NCBI GenBank assembly: GCA_047611805.1 | Contig: JBLFWX010000002.1 | Span: forward strand, 124,001 to 188,000 | DNA: 64,000 bases | Reading direction: 5' to 3' | Source of the DNA: UBA11873 sp047611805 | GTDB taxonomy: Bacteria > Pseudomonadota > Gammaproteobacteria > Ga0077536 | In this document: piece after piece, positions 35,857 through 44,607 of the stretch | How positions within the stretch are numbered: the first letter of the stretch is position 1 | Layout: the number at the start of each line of letters is the position of its first letter | Program-made: the position numbers and the translations under genes | The notes under the pieces: model-generated | Seen by the model: only the letters and a program-made list of their open reading frames with translations | What the model was told of the DNA's origin: nothing | Databases searched by the model: none

Positions 35857-36792
35857 ATGAAACTAAGGCCAACGAAAAAATCACGCGCTTTCGCCTACGC
35901 GATTGGATTGCACGTTGTGGTTTTCCTCGTGTTGATAATGCGCACGCAATCGAAGCCGGAACCTCAGTTAGCATCGCAAGCCGTCCCGATTGTGCAAGCG
36001 CATGTTGTCGATATGAGCGCGATTAATGCAGAAAAACAGCGCCGCCAAGACGAGTTGGAGCAAAAGCGTCTGGAGGCTGAAAAACAGCGTCTTGCGGAGG
36101 CAAAAAAGATTCGCGAGGCAGAGCAAAAAACCGCCGATCTTAAGCAAGAGAAGGCACGTCAAGAAAAAGCAAAACTGGATCAGGAAAAGAAAAAATTAGC
36201 GGACGAAAAACGAGCTGCAGAAGTCGCGAAGGCGAAAATTTCTCAACAAAAAAAGCAACAGGAAGAACAAACGCGCGCAGCTGAGGTCGAACAGAAACGG
36301 GCAGAACAAACGCGCGCAGCTGAGGTCGAAAAGAAGCGAGCGGAACAAAAGCGCGCGGCCGAGATCGAAAAGAAACGGGTAGAGCAGCAGCGCAAAGAAG
36401 CCGCAGAGAGCAAAGCACGAGAGGAGGCGAAAAAGGCCGCAGCGGCGCTGCAAAAGCAGATCGACGCCGAGGAACAGGAATTGACGGCAGCCAACCAACG
36501 AAGGGCTGACGAATCGGAGATCGCCCGCTACCAAGCAGCAATATTTAGCAACGTCGCCGGCGCATTCGTTTATCCTGATTTAAAGGAAGGGTTACGTTGC
36601 ACTCTATATGTGCGCATGATTCCAGGCGGCGAAGTCGTTGAGGTTAGGGTTACTCAATCGAGTGGCAACGCCTCGTTCGACCGTCAAGCCGAAAACGCCG
36701 TACTAAAAGCCTCGCCTTTGCCGGTCCCGAGTGACCCACGCTTATTTCGTCGCATGCGCGAGATAAAATTTGTTTTCGATCCGGAGTATTAG
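35857..36792 (+). CDS. tolA: Tol-Pal system protein TolA
   Basis: Inner-membrane protein that spans the periplasm to Pal and TolB. The 311 residues show a short cytoplasmic lead, one membrane segment (about 11-29), a long Ala/Lys/Glu/Gln helix (about 50-220), and the globular C-terminal domain (ALRCTLY-like GLRCTLYVRMIPGGEV, then SSGNASFDRQAENAVLKASPL). The helix contains three 13-residue tandem repeats. Order tolQRAB is conserved. Confidence 0.96.
   Translation: MKLRPTKKSRAFAYAIGLHVVVFLVLIMRTQSKPEPQLASQAVPIVQAHVVDMSAINAEKQRRQDELEQKRLEAEKQRLAEAKKIREAEQKTADLKQEKARQEKAKLDQEKKKLADEKRAAEVAKAKISQQKKQQEEQTRAAEVEQKRAEQTRAAEVEKKRAEQKRAAEIEKKRVEQQRKEAAESKAREEAKKAAAALQKQIDAEEQELTAANQRRADESEIARYQAAIFSNVAGAFVYPDLKEGLRCTLYVRMIPGGEVVEVRVTQSSGNASFDRQAENAVLKASPLPVPSDPRLFRRMREIKFVFDPEY
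36265..36381 (+). repeat. 39-bp tandem repeats inside tolA
   Basis: Three in-frame 39-bp units (36265-36303, 36304-36342, 36343-36381), each coding a 13-residue unit like EQTRAAEVEQKRA. The first two are nearly identical in DNA, the third has diverged; a partial fourth (EQQRK) follows. They lengthen the helical stalk. Confidence 0.85.
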
Positions 36793-36795
36793 TCA

Positions 36796-38106
36796 GTGGC
36801 TTTAGCCCGTATAGGTCTCATCGTTCTCATAAGCTTGTTTAGTGTCGTCGCAACCCACGCGCAAACTAGCGACATTTTGGAAATCCGCATCACCAAAGGC
36901 GTCGAAGGCGCGTTGCCGATTGCGATCGTTCCATTCGATTGGCGAGCGGATGGCCCTCCCCCGGCGGACGTAACGGCGATAATTACCGCCGATCTTCGCG
37001 GCAGTGGGCGATTCGACGCAATGCCCCCAGCCGATTTGCCGTCGCGTCCCGCAACATTTGCCGACATAAACTTCAAGGATTGGCGCCTGCATCGCATGGA
37101 CTACCTCGTCATTGGCGCAATCACACAAATCGATGTCGATAGCTTTGCTGTTGAGTTTCGAGTCATTGATGTTGTTTCGAATAAACAACTCGCTGGATTT
37201 CGGATCCCAACTACTGTGGCCAATTTGCGCTCAACAGCACACCACATTAGCGACCTGATCTATGAATCGATACTCAAGTTAAAAGGCGCGTTCGCAACGC
37301 GAATCGCCTACGTCACAGTCGTCAAATCCGGGAAGGAATCCCGCTACCAACTCCAAGTAGCTGATTCAGATGGCTATAACGCGCGTACTATCCTGGATAC
37401 CCGTGAGCCTTTACTGTCGCCTGCCTGGTCGCCGCAAGGTGATCGCATTGCTTACGTGTCTTTCGAAGACCACAACTCCGCGATCTACGTGCAGAACATC
37501 CGCACGGGAAAGCGTGAAAAAGTAGTCTCTGGGAACGGAATCAACAGTTCGCCGTCATTTTCTCCGGACGGAAGACGCCTCGTCATGACGCGTTCTCTCG
37601 AGGGGAACCCAGATATTTACGTCCTCGATTTGGCGAGCGGCAAGCAAACCCGCCTGACGAGTCACGCGGCCATCGATACTGAAGCGCGTTGGATGGCACA
37701 CGGGAATCATATCGTATTCACTTCCGACCGCGGCGGTGGTCCACAGATATATAAATTGCCAAGCAACGGCGGTGAACCGGCTCGCTTAACCTTTAATATG
37801 GGGGCCTACAATTCGCGTGCGAGCTTGTCGCCGGACGGGAAATCGATGGCCGTCGTCCATGGTGGAGACGGTGGTTACCGGATTGCCGTGGTCGATCTAA
37901 ATAGCGGCAACTTTAACGTCCTAACAAACTCTCATCTCGATGAATCGCCGAGCTTCGCACCGAACGGCGCGACGATAATTTATGCGACAATGGGTAGCAA
38001 CGGCGCGGAGCTGGCGGCGGTCTCGGTTGACGGTAAGGTTCGTCAAAGATTGGCGCTGCAAAAAGGCGAAGTTCGAGAACCGGCGTGGGGTCCGATACAG
38101 GAATAA
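36796..38106 (+). CDS. tolB: Tol-Pal system beta-propeller TolB
   Basis: Periplasmic protein that shuttles between TolA and Pal. The 436 residues start with a signal peptide (cleavage after THAQ, about residue 23), an N-terminal alpha/beta domain (about 24-165), then a six-bladed propeller with repeated SPAWSPQGDRIAYVS, SPSFSPDGRRLVMT and ARWMAHGNHIVFTSDRGG blades. The GTG start lies 3 bp after the tolA stop. Confidence 0.97.
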   Translation: MALARIGLIVLISLFSVVATHAQTSDILEIRITKGVEGALPIAIVPFDWRADGPPPADVTAIITADLRGSGRFDAMPPADLPSRPATFADINFKDWRLHRMDYLVIGAITQIDVDSFAVEFRVIDVVSNKQLAGFRIPTTVANLRSTAHHISDLIYESILKLKGAFATRIAYVTVVKSGKESRYQLQVADSDGYNARTILDTREPLLSPAWSPQGDRIAYVSFEDHNSAIYVQNIRTGKREKVVSGNGINSSPSFSPDGRRLVMTRSLEGNPDIYVLDLASGKQTRLTSHAAIDTEARWMAHGNHIVFTSDRGGGPQIYKLPSNGGEPARLTFNMGAYNSRASLSPDGKSMAVVHGGDGGYRIAVVDLNSGNFNVLTNSHLDESPSFAPNGATIIYATMGSNGAELAAVSVDGKVRQRLALQKGEVREPAWGPIQE

Positions 38107-38170
38107 CGGCTTAAACGAGCACAAGCGTAAGTCGAACTTAAACAACACGTGGCAGGAAGAGGAGAAGATT

Positions 38171-38734
38171 GTGGCAATAAAGAAATTATTATGGGTCGCG
38201 TTTGCGTCGCTTGCAGTTTCCATCGGCGGTTGTGGCGGATCAAGTTCGACCAAAGGGACGCCAACACCAAGCGCTGGGATTGAAGACCGCGGGATTTCGA
38301 GCCGTGAAATGGCCGAGATTGATGGAGGTACTAAAACGGACGCCTATCCCGATGACGGTGGGTATGGAACGACCGCGCTTGGCCACCCCAATGATCCGAA
38401 CGGACCTTTATCAGTGCGGGTTATTTATTTCGATACCGACAGTAGCAACGTCCGCGCCGACTTCCAGGGCACGATCGAATCGCACGCCGCATACCTCGCG
38501 GCGCACACCAACACGTCCATTAGGCTAGAAGGCCATGCAGATGAGCAGGGTTCCCGTGAATACAATCTGGCTCTTGGCGAGCGCCGAGCCTTGGCGGTGC
38601 GTAAACAACTCGTATTGCTCGGCGCATCGGCGCGACAAGTAAACGCCATAAGCTACGGCGAAGAGCGCCCAATCACAGAGGGTTCTGACGAACACTCCTA
38701 CGAGCTAAATCGGCGCGTTGAGATCGTTTATTAA
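38171..38734 (+). CDS. pal: Peptidoglycan-associated lipoprotein Pal
   Basis: Outer-membrane lipoprotein that binds peptidoglycan. From the GTG at 38171, with GGAG six bases ahead, it has 187 residues: lipobox SIGGC (lipidated Cys at about 22), a Gly/Ser-rich linker, and an OmpA-type domain with VIYFDTDSSNV, LEGHADEQGSREYNLALGE and YGEERP. An upstream extension of the frame overlaps tolB and is not needed. Confidence 0.96.
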   Translation: MAIKKLLWVAFASLAVSIGGCGGSSSTKGTPTPSAGIEDRGISSREMAEIDGGTKTDAYPDDGGYGTTALGHPNDPNGPLSVRVIYFDTDSSNVRADFQGTIESHAAYLAAHTNTSIRLEGHADEQGSREYNLALGERRALAVRKQLVLLGASARQVNAISYGEERPITEGSDEHSYELNRRVEIVY

Positions 38735-38753
38735 GCGTGCAGAGGTCAAATTA

Positions 38754-39686
38754 ATGCTTCAACTAGGACTCCGGCGCGGCGCGCCCATAGCCGTATTACT
38801 TGCTAGTTTCTTAGGCCCGTTCGGCGTCGTGGCTGCCGAGGCCGAGGCGGTTTTGGCGGCGCGTCTGGCGAAGCTTGAGCGCACGCTCGCGAGCCGCGGA
38901 CTCGTCGAAATGCAGCAGCAGGTTGACGAGATGCAGCAACAGATACAGCGTCTACAAGGAGCAATTGAAGACCAGTCCTACACAGTCGAGCAATTGCGCA
39001 AAGTACAACGCGATTCTTATGTCGACATTGATCAACGGCTTTTGGGTGTCGAGCAAGGTTCGGACGGATCAGACGGTGGTGTCACGGTGCCGCCGCTTCG
39101 GACATTGAGCGCAGACGACCGAGGCGATGTGGCAGGGGTTCCCGCTCCCCAATCATCGTTACAGGTCGAAGTTGAAGCCGAATCCGAGCAAGAACCGGTC
39201 GTTGAAATGCCTAATGAGCAATCATCGACGACGGAAACGCTGGCGTTATTTTCGCCTTCCCCAATAAGTCCCGGAGTGCCAACGGTTGATAACGTGGAAT
39301 CAGACGCTGCCTACAACAGTGCGTTTAGTTTGCTAAAAGCGGGGCAATACGACGAATCAATTGCTGCGTTTAGTGGATTTCTTGAACAGTACCCGCAGAG
39401 CAACTATGCGGATAATGCACAGTACTGGTTGGGCGAAACGTATTACGTAAAACGTGAATTCGAACTCGCAATTGCAGAGTATCAAAAATTACTTAAACTC
39501 TACCCGACCAGCATGAAACTATCCCACGCGATGCTAAAAATTGGCTACAGTTACCACGAACTAAAAGAAATCGACAAGGCTCGTGCAGTACTCGAAGACC
39601 TTCGTAGCCGTTTTGCCGGATCGACGGCTGCTCGACTCGCGCAAGATAGAATACAACGAATGGTTGCAGAAATTTCCACCCAATAA
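38754..39686 (+). CDS. cpoB: Cell-division coordinator CpoB (YbgF)
   Basis: Periplasmic protein that couples Tol energy to PBP1B during septal peptidoglycan synthesis. From ATG 38754, with AGAGG about 8 bases ahead, it has 310 residues: signal peptide (cleavage near VVAAEA, about 31), a trimerising coiled coil (about 30-95, MQQQVDEMQQQIQRLQG), an acidic linker, and TPR repeats (about 185-305, YADNAQYWLGETYYVKREF). It closes the tol-pal cluster. Confidence 0.95.
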   Translation: MLQLGLRRGAPIAVLLASFLGPFGVVAAEAEAVLAARLAKLERTLASRGLVEMQQQVDEMQQQIQRLQGAIEDQSYTVEQLRKVQRDSYVDIDQRLLGVEQGSDGSDGGVTVPPLRTLSADDRGDVAGVPAPQSSLQVEVEAESEQEPVVEMPNEQSSTTETLALFSPSPISPGVPTVDNVESDAAYNSAFSLLKAGQYDESIAAFSGFLEQYPQSNYADNAQYWLGETYYVKREFELAIAEYQKLLKLYPTSMKLSHAMLKIGYSYHELKEIDKARAVLEDLRSRFAGSTAARLAQDRIQRMVAEISTQ

Positions 39687-39724
39687 ATGCGCGTTGTGAC
39701 GATCGTGCGAAGCGAAAATTAATC

Positions 39725-40360
39725 GTGCTACGCCTCACGGAGATCTTTCTTTCTCTCCAAGGAGAGTCATCGACGACAGGGCTTCCTACTGTATTCGTAC
39801 GCCTCACTGGATGTCCGCTACGTTGCCAGTACTGTGATACGGCCTATGCCTTTAGTGGCGGGAGTCTGAAATCTGTAAGCGATGTTGTCGACGAGACCCG
39901 GAGCTATAAGGTGAACCGGGTTACTGTAACTGGCGGTGAGCCCTTGGCTCAACCGGAATGTCTCGGGCTCCTGAAGGAGCTATGCGATTGCGGTTTCTCG
40001 GTGTCGCTTGAAACGAGCGGGGCGTTGTCAATTGCAGGAATTGATCCTCGGGTGACGATCGTGATGGACTTAAAAACTCCGTCGTCTGGAGAGTGCCATC
40101 GGAACCTTTATGAGAATCTTGCGCATTTGGCGCCAAAAGACGAAATAAAGTTTGTTATTTCTGACGACGAAGATTATGCGTGGACGAAGGATAGGATACG
40201 GGAATATGAATTGGCCGACGTTGCGCATCTGTTGGTTTCTCCAAACCACGATGTTTTGCCGCCGCGCGATTTAGCCCAATGGGTTTTAGCGGATCGCTTA
40301 CCAGTGCGCTTGCAAATACAACTACACAAATACCTTTGGGGCGATGTCCCAGGTCGTTAG
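39725..40360 (+). CDS. queE: 7-carboxy-7-deazaguanine synthase
   Basis: Radical-SAM enzyme in the preQ0/queuosine pathway. The 211 residues contain the cluster motif CPLRCQYCDT (CxxxCxxC), an N-terminal LTEIFLSLQGES substrate loop, and VTGGEPLAQ. It starts at GTG 39725 with no clear ribosome site. It follows cpoB, and queC lies 343 bp on, so two pathway genes adjoin tol-pal, as in many gammaproteobacteria. Confidence 0.95.
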   Translation: MLRLTEIFLSLQGESSTTGLPTVFVRLTGCPLRCQYCDTAYAFSGGSLKSVSDVVDETRSYKVNRVTVTGGEPLAQPECLGLLKELCDCGFSVSLETSGALSIAGIDPRVTIVMDLKTPSSGECHRNLYENLAHLAPKDEIKFVISDDEDYAWTKDRIREYELADVAHLLVSPNHDVLPPRDLAQWVLADRLPVRLQIQLHKYLWGDVPGR

Positions 40361-40703
40361 TTTAAGATCCGGAATTCTTGATCGCCTCGTGGATTGGCAC
40401 AGCATAAATCTTAAAACTGGCGGTGCGTTTCATGGGTACCTCCGCGCGCACAAACTCACGAAAGGATTTGATTAAAGCTGCTACCCGTGTGCCTGCCAAT
40501 TCTTCCAGGCTGCATTAAGAAACGCTGTGCGTCGTTAGCATTTTGATTACGCGATCCGGAACCTGGCTTGTAATCGCCTGCGGCCTTGCAGGAGGGAACA
40601 AGTCCAAAATTCGCATCGACGTAAAAAAATGTCAGGATCTGGTTGGTGCAAAAGTAGCTAACGAATCGATAAATGTACAAGCGACCCTGCCTATGTGGAA
40701 CTA
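40361..40703. other. queE-queC spacer
   Basis: A 343-bp gap where these genes often abut. The plus strand shows no gene. The minus strand is open from within queC down to 40456 (about 82 codons outside queC, rich in Gly, Ser, Asn and Gln) and is followed by a 23-codon frame with a strong ribosome site. I saw no preQ1-type riboswitch that I could defend. Confidence 0.4.
40362..40433 (-). other. Candidate 23-codon micro-ORF convergent with queE
   Basis: On the minus strand GCGGAGG lies five bases before an ATG (40433) that opens MKRTASFKIYAVPIHEAIKN and stops at 40362, one base from the queE stop. The ribosome site is near perfect, yet the peptide is very short and unrecognised. It could be chance. 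Confidence 0.25.
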
Positions 40704-41444
40704 ATGGAAATGACGAAGACCGAACGTGCAGTGGTATTACTTTCGGGCGGCTTAGATTCGGCCACCGTGCTAGCGCAAGCCTATGAAAATGGTGACACGT
40801 GCTTTGCTTTAACCGTTGACTATGGTCAGCGGCATCGGGCGGAAATAGCGGCAGCAGAAAAAATTGCTCAACTTTATGGTGCTGCCGAACACAGAGTTGT
40901 AAAGGTGGACTACGGTCAGTTCGGTGGTTCTGCTTTAACCGACGCAAGCATTGCCATCCCGGTAGACGAACCATCTACGACGTCAATACCTGTTACCTAC
41001 GTGCCGGCACGCAACACGGTGATGCTCGCGATCGCACTTGGCTGGGCCGAGGTCGTCGACGCGCGTCGAATTTACATTGGTGTAAACGCTATTGACTATT
41101 CTGGGTATCCGGATTGCCGACCAGAGTTTATCGCCGCTTTCGCCGAACTTGCTAAACTGGCAACTAAGAGGGGGGTCGAAGGTGACGCACTCGAAATCAA
41201 AGCCCCGTTGATCAATTTCACCAAGGCCGAGATCGTGCGCCTCGGATCGCAGTTACACGTGGACTACTCGTTGACAGTTTCGTGCTATCAAGCCGATGAG
41301 CAAGGTCGTGCTTGCGGTCGGTGCGATGCCTGTCGATTACGCCGCGATGGATTTAGCGTAGCTGGCCTCGACGACCCGACCCGCTACACTGATAGGTTAA
41401 CGGCCGCAGGCGGGGACAGAGTGCCACCAGAAGATAGTGGGTAG
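40704..41444 (+). CDS. queC: 7-cyano-7-deazaguanine synthase
   Basis: ATP-dependent conversion of 7-carboxy-7-deazaguanine to preQ0. The PP-loop SGGLDSATVL lies near the N-terminus, VPARNTVMLAIALGWAEVV follows, and the zinc cysteines are in CYQADEQGRACGRCDACRLR. Three starts are close: GTG 40695, ATG 40704 and ATG 40710; I take 40704 (246 residues). It ends 44 bp before the convergent transglycosylase gene. Confidence 0.95.
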   Translation: MEMTKTERAVVLLSGGLDSATVLAQAYENGDTCFALTVDYGQRHRAEIAAAEKIAQLYGAAEHRVVKVDYGQFGGSALTDASIAIPVDEPSTTSIPVTYVPARNTVMLAIALGWAEVVDARRIYIGVNAIDYSGYPDCRPEFIAAFAELAKLATKRGVEGDALEIKAPLINFTKAEIVRLGSQLHVDYSLTVSCYQADEQGRACGRCDACRLRRDGFSVAGLDDPTRYTDRLTAAGGDRVPPEDSG

Positions 41445-41488
41445 CGTACCGTCACGTCCCACACAATTGGCACATGGCGGAACTGCTA

Positions 41489-43609
41489 TCAACCCGTTTT
41501 AGCATCCGCGTCGTGCGACATGACAAGCGGTTGTGGGGGGCTGATGTTGCGCTTTGGCGTTTTCTCTACAAGTTTGAGATTGCGGTAAGCATTATAAAGC
41601 GAGCGGATTGATCGCACGTAAATCACGGCTTGTCCACAGCGACACCCGCCTGCTGCTGCGGCGGCTAATGACCGGCTCATCTCGCGTATGGCAACTTCGA
41701 CATTACCGAACCACTTATCCGGGTTCAGGCCGGTTTTGCGGGCGAGATTTCTTGCCCGACGGACTCTATCGTAGCCGATGTTATAGGCCGCCAAGGCGAG
41801 CCACGTGCGTTCATTCATCGGTATGTGATCATCGAATTGATTCCGCAAGCTGTTGAGATACTTAACCCCAGCGCGGATCGCGGCTTCTGGTTCGTCGGGA
41901 TGTGCGACGCCAAGCCAATCCGCAGTATCCGGCATTAATTGCATTAAACCGATCGCCCCGGCATGGGAAATTGCACTGGGATCAAATTGACTCTCCTGGA
42001 ACATTTGCGCCGCGATCAAACGCCAATCGAAGCTGTATTTTTCAGCATAAGTTCGCAATAGGTCGTCAAAAGGCGAAATAGTGCCAAACACCGAACCAGG
42101 AAATTTCTTTGTACGAACGTAGCGGCGCTCTAAGGTGTTGTATGTCTCGTCGCGATATTCAGAATGAATAAAATCATCTGTTGCTGCAATCAACGGCGTG
42201 TCTTCGCTGCGCAACGTCCAGCGATAGCGGTATGCGTTCGGAATAGACATTCCCGCGACCAAGTTATCGTGAGTGCGCAGAACGATCGATATATGCCGTG
42301 CATCAATTACAAAGGCGTCAATATCGCGCGCCTCGAGGCGTTCCAAGACTTTAGCCATCGACACGCCCGCCTGGATCGGAATCACCTGCGCCACGCCATC
42401 AACGAAGTCGTCAAGAGCGACAAGGTTAGTGGATCCCTCATAACCCGCTATCGATTTATCTAATAAATCTGACGGATCGCGTATCGGGCTGTCTGCTCTA
42501 GTGATGAGTACGGACGGGTCGTGTCGGTACTCACGCGACATTGAATACATTTCTCGGCCGTGTACGGTGCGCGCGTTAATTCGAGTGGTGACGATGTCGC
42601 CCGCGCCTTCGCGCAACCAATTGAGGATCTCCGCGTCGCTCCGACCCACGAGCACATCGAGACGCAAGCCGAATTTATTAGCGAAGCGGCGGGCGAATCC
42701 AAGCTCGAATCCTGCTGGTCGACCGCGTTCGAGGAAATAATTGCTGTCGTCCAGCCGAGTAATGACTCTCAATACCCCCGATTTTTGAATGTCTTCGAAC
42801 GTCCGAGTATCGCGATTAGGATTATGGTACGCAGTATGGAAGCGGCGTATGAAACCGTTTAACGCAGCCATTAGCTTCTCATTCGACTTGTGTGAATACC
42901 AGAACACAGGTTCCCGCCCTGTCAGGTCAAACAGGAACTTCAATTGAGGATGAGAAGCGATTGGGCGCTCGCCAACGTCAACATCAACTAAGGCTGCGTC
43001 ATAGGTGCCGTTGCTAAGCATCTCCAAGGTGTTGGTTTGACTGATCGTGTCCGGTAGCACCTCCAAGCGTAAATTCGGAACAGCCAAACGTAGGCGATTA
43101 AGATACGGCCACATTGGTGATGATAATTTGACCGCCAAGCTCATATCGGCAAGTTCAAGTGGGTTCTCGACGACCGCGTCAGTGCGACCAATTACCCTGT
43201 GACGTCGTAGTCCGAGAGGTTCCGAGGCAAGAATATTACTGTCACGTTCGTTTTCTATCGGTAATGCGCTGATGCTGAGATCCGCTGCACCGCTACGGAG
43301 CTTTGCGAGCGCTTCGGTTGCGCGGAAAACTTCGACCCATTTGATTTCGAGTTTATTAGCGGCGGCGAAGTCCCGCAGCATCTTGGTTTCGCTAGGATCT
43401 CGCTCGGAAGTAGGGAGCACGGGTGCGTGCTTAAACTTAACAATTCGTATGACTGAGGGTTGCCGTTCTAGAGCGCTCGCGACGGTCTTTAGCGACTGCT
43501 CTGCAGCAGCGTTTGTCGCGCAAACCCAAAGTAGCAGGAGTAGGGCAATGTCCGCGGCCCACCCACGATACGGGCACACACGACAGACCCTTAGGATGTC
43601 GTTGTCCAT
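41489..43609 (-). CDS. MltF-like lytic transglycosylase with two solute-binding domains
   Basis: Cleaves peptidoglycan with 1,6-anhydro ends. The 706 residues exceed MltF (about 520). After a signal or membrane segment (19-36) there are two tandem amino-acid-binding-type (SBP_bac_3) domains, about 55-265 and 275-495, the second opening SGVLRVITRLDDSNYFLERG. The SLT domain follows (about 510-660), with catalytic Glu539 in MFQESQFDPSA, HAGAIGLMQLMP and LAAYNIGYDRV. A CRC pair near 658 is unusual. MltF normally has one binding domain, which regulates the enzyme. Confidence 0.9.
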   Translation of the reverse strand: MDNDILRVCRVCPYRGWAADIALLLLLWVCATNAAAEQSLKTVASALERQPSVIRIVKFKHAPVLPTSERDPSETKMLRDFAAANKLEIKWVEVFRATEALAKLRSGAADLSISALPIENERDSNILASEPLGLRRHRVIGRTDAVVENPLELADMSLAVKLSSPMWPYLNRLRLAVPNLRLEVLPDTISQTNTLEMLSNGTYDAALVDVDVGERPIASHPQLKFLFDLTGREPVFWYSHKSNEKLMAALNGFIRRFHTAYHNPNRDTRTFEDIQKSGVLRVITRLDDSNYFLERGRPAGFELGFARRFANKFGLRLDVLVGRSDAEILNWLREGAGDIVTTRINARTVHGREMYSMSREYRHDPSVLITRADSPIRDPSDLLDKSIAGYEGSTNLVALDDFVDGVAQVIPIQAGVSMAKVLERLEARDIDAFVIDARHISIVLRTHDNLVAGMSIPNAYRYRWTLRSEDTPLIAATDDFIHSEYRDETYNTLERRYVRTKKFPGSVFGTISPFDDLLRTYAEKYSFDWRLIAAQMFQESQFDPSAISHAGAIGLMQLMPDTADWLGVAHPDEPEAAIRAGVKYLNSLRNQFDDHIPMNERTWLALAAYNIGYDRVRRARNLARKTGLNPDKWFGNVEVAIREMSRSLAAAAAGGCRCGQAVIYVRSIRSLYNAYRNLKLVEKTPKRNISPPQPLVMSHDADAKTG

Positions 43610-43661
43610 CGATGTCTCACCAGCGTTAGCGTTAGTTTTGTTTTAACCCGAATCTTCGGAA

Positions 43662-43724
43662 AGCTGCCACGTCTCGTAGTTATCACGTGGGCGCGCCACT
43701 CTTTGGTGGCCTATTGCGGCAGCT
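43662..43724. other. Candidate structured element between murU and the transglycosylase gene
   Basis: AGCTGCC (43662-43668) pairs with GGCAGCT (43718-43724). Inside, GCCAC (43695-43699) pairs with GTGGC (43706-43710), and a CACGTG palindrome lies at 43685-43690. It sits in a 192-bp spacer with no gene and could act in the leader of the transglycosylase gene (minus strand) or as a terminator-like fold without a T-run. Confidence 0.35.
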
Positions 43725-43801
43725 CCGAGTCTCGAATCTAGCCTAATCTCCCGGACACGTACAGCGGGGATGGGGCTAGACTCATCGGGTTGGAGCGTGA
43801 A

Positions 43802-44485
43802 TTATACCTCACGGTGAGATGGGTGTTGCGAGCCCGCGAATTGTTTAGCGATCGTTAACCTTTCCGCGGTCCCTACATCCAACCACACGCCGTGATAAAG
43901 CTCCGCCGTGATACGGCCCTGGGTAGCTGCTGCCGTCAGAATTGGCGCTAGTGGATAACGATCTGGGCCGTTTTTCGGGAATAATTCCGGCCGATAGACT
44001 CCAATTCCGGAAAAAGTGCATTTTTCTCCTTGGGTGGTGACGAAACCGTCCCGGAGGGCGAAATCCCCGGAAAGATTATGCGCGGGGTTCGGAACGAGGA
44101 TCAGGTGGGCGTCCGCGAGCGGTTCACCAAGAAGTGAAAAATTGAAGTCGGTCCATACGTCACTGTTCACGACCGCGAATGGTTGATCGCCCAGTAATGG
44201 TAACGCGGCGGCAATTCCGCCGCCGGTGTCGAGCGCACCAGGCGGTTCTTGCGAGTAGGCTATCGATACGCCGAATTGAGCTCCGTCACCTAAGTCGTCG
44301 CGAATTTGCTCGCCTCGATAAGCGAGATTCACAACCAGCTCGTCAAAACCACCCGCCCGCAAGCGTTCGATTTGCCGCTCGATCAGTGTTTTCCCTCGGA
44401 TACGAATCAGCGGTTTCGGTAGGTCAGAAGTTAACTCGCCCATTCTGCTTCCGCGGCCGGCTGCTAAGATCATCGCGCGCTTCAT
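43802..44485 (-). CDS. murU: MurU-type N-acetylmuramate-1-phosphate uridylyltransferase
   Basis: Makes UDP-MurNAc from recycled MurNAc-1-phosphate and UTP. The 227 residues from ATG 44485 carry the nucleotidyltransferase loop LAAGRGSRMGELTSDLPKPL, metal-binding NSDVW, and GALDTGGGI. A TTG three bases earlier is less likely. The usual partner kinase amgK is not adjacent. Downstream on the same strand is a transglycosylase that would release the muropeptides feeding this pathway. A general sugar-phosphate nucleotidyltransferase is the alternative. Confidence 0.85.
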   Translation of the reverse strand: MKRAMILAAGRGSRMGELTSDLPKPLIRIRGKTLIERQIERLRAGGFDELVVNLAYRGEQIRDDLGDGAQFGVSIAYSQEPPGALDTGGGIAAALPLLGDQPFAVVNSDVWTDFNFSLLGEPLADAHLILVPNPAHNLSGDFALRDGFVTTQGEKCTFSGIGVYRPELFPKNGPDRYPLAPILTAAATQGRITAELYHGVWLDVGTAERLTIAKQFAGSQHPSHREV

Positions 44486-44607
44486 CAACTTTGGATCCTC
44501 TTCGGTAGCGGACGTGCGATTATGGCGCTGCGATTGTAATCACGTTTATTTTTGCCAGGTTGTCGTTCGGTCTGGCATATTGTCCTGCGGTTCACGGTTT
44601 TTCATCC

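Noticed and set aside
40456..40974. Long minus-strand frame (172 codons) antisense to the queC start
   Set aside because: Half of it lies inside queC, whose motifs are certain; no ribosome site or family. Only the part outside queC is kept as a low-confidence observation.
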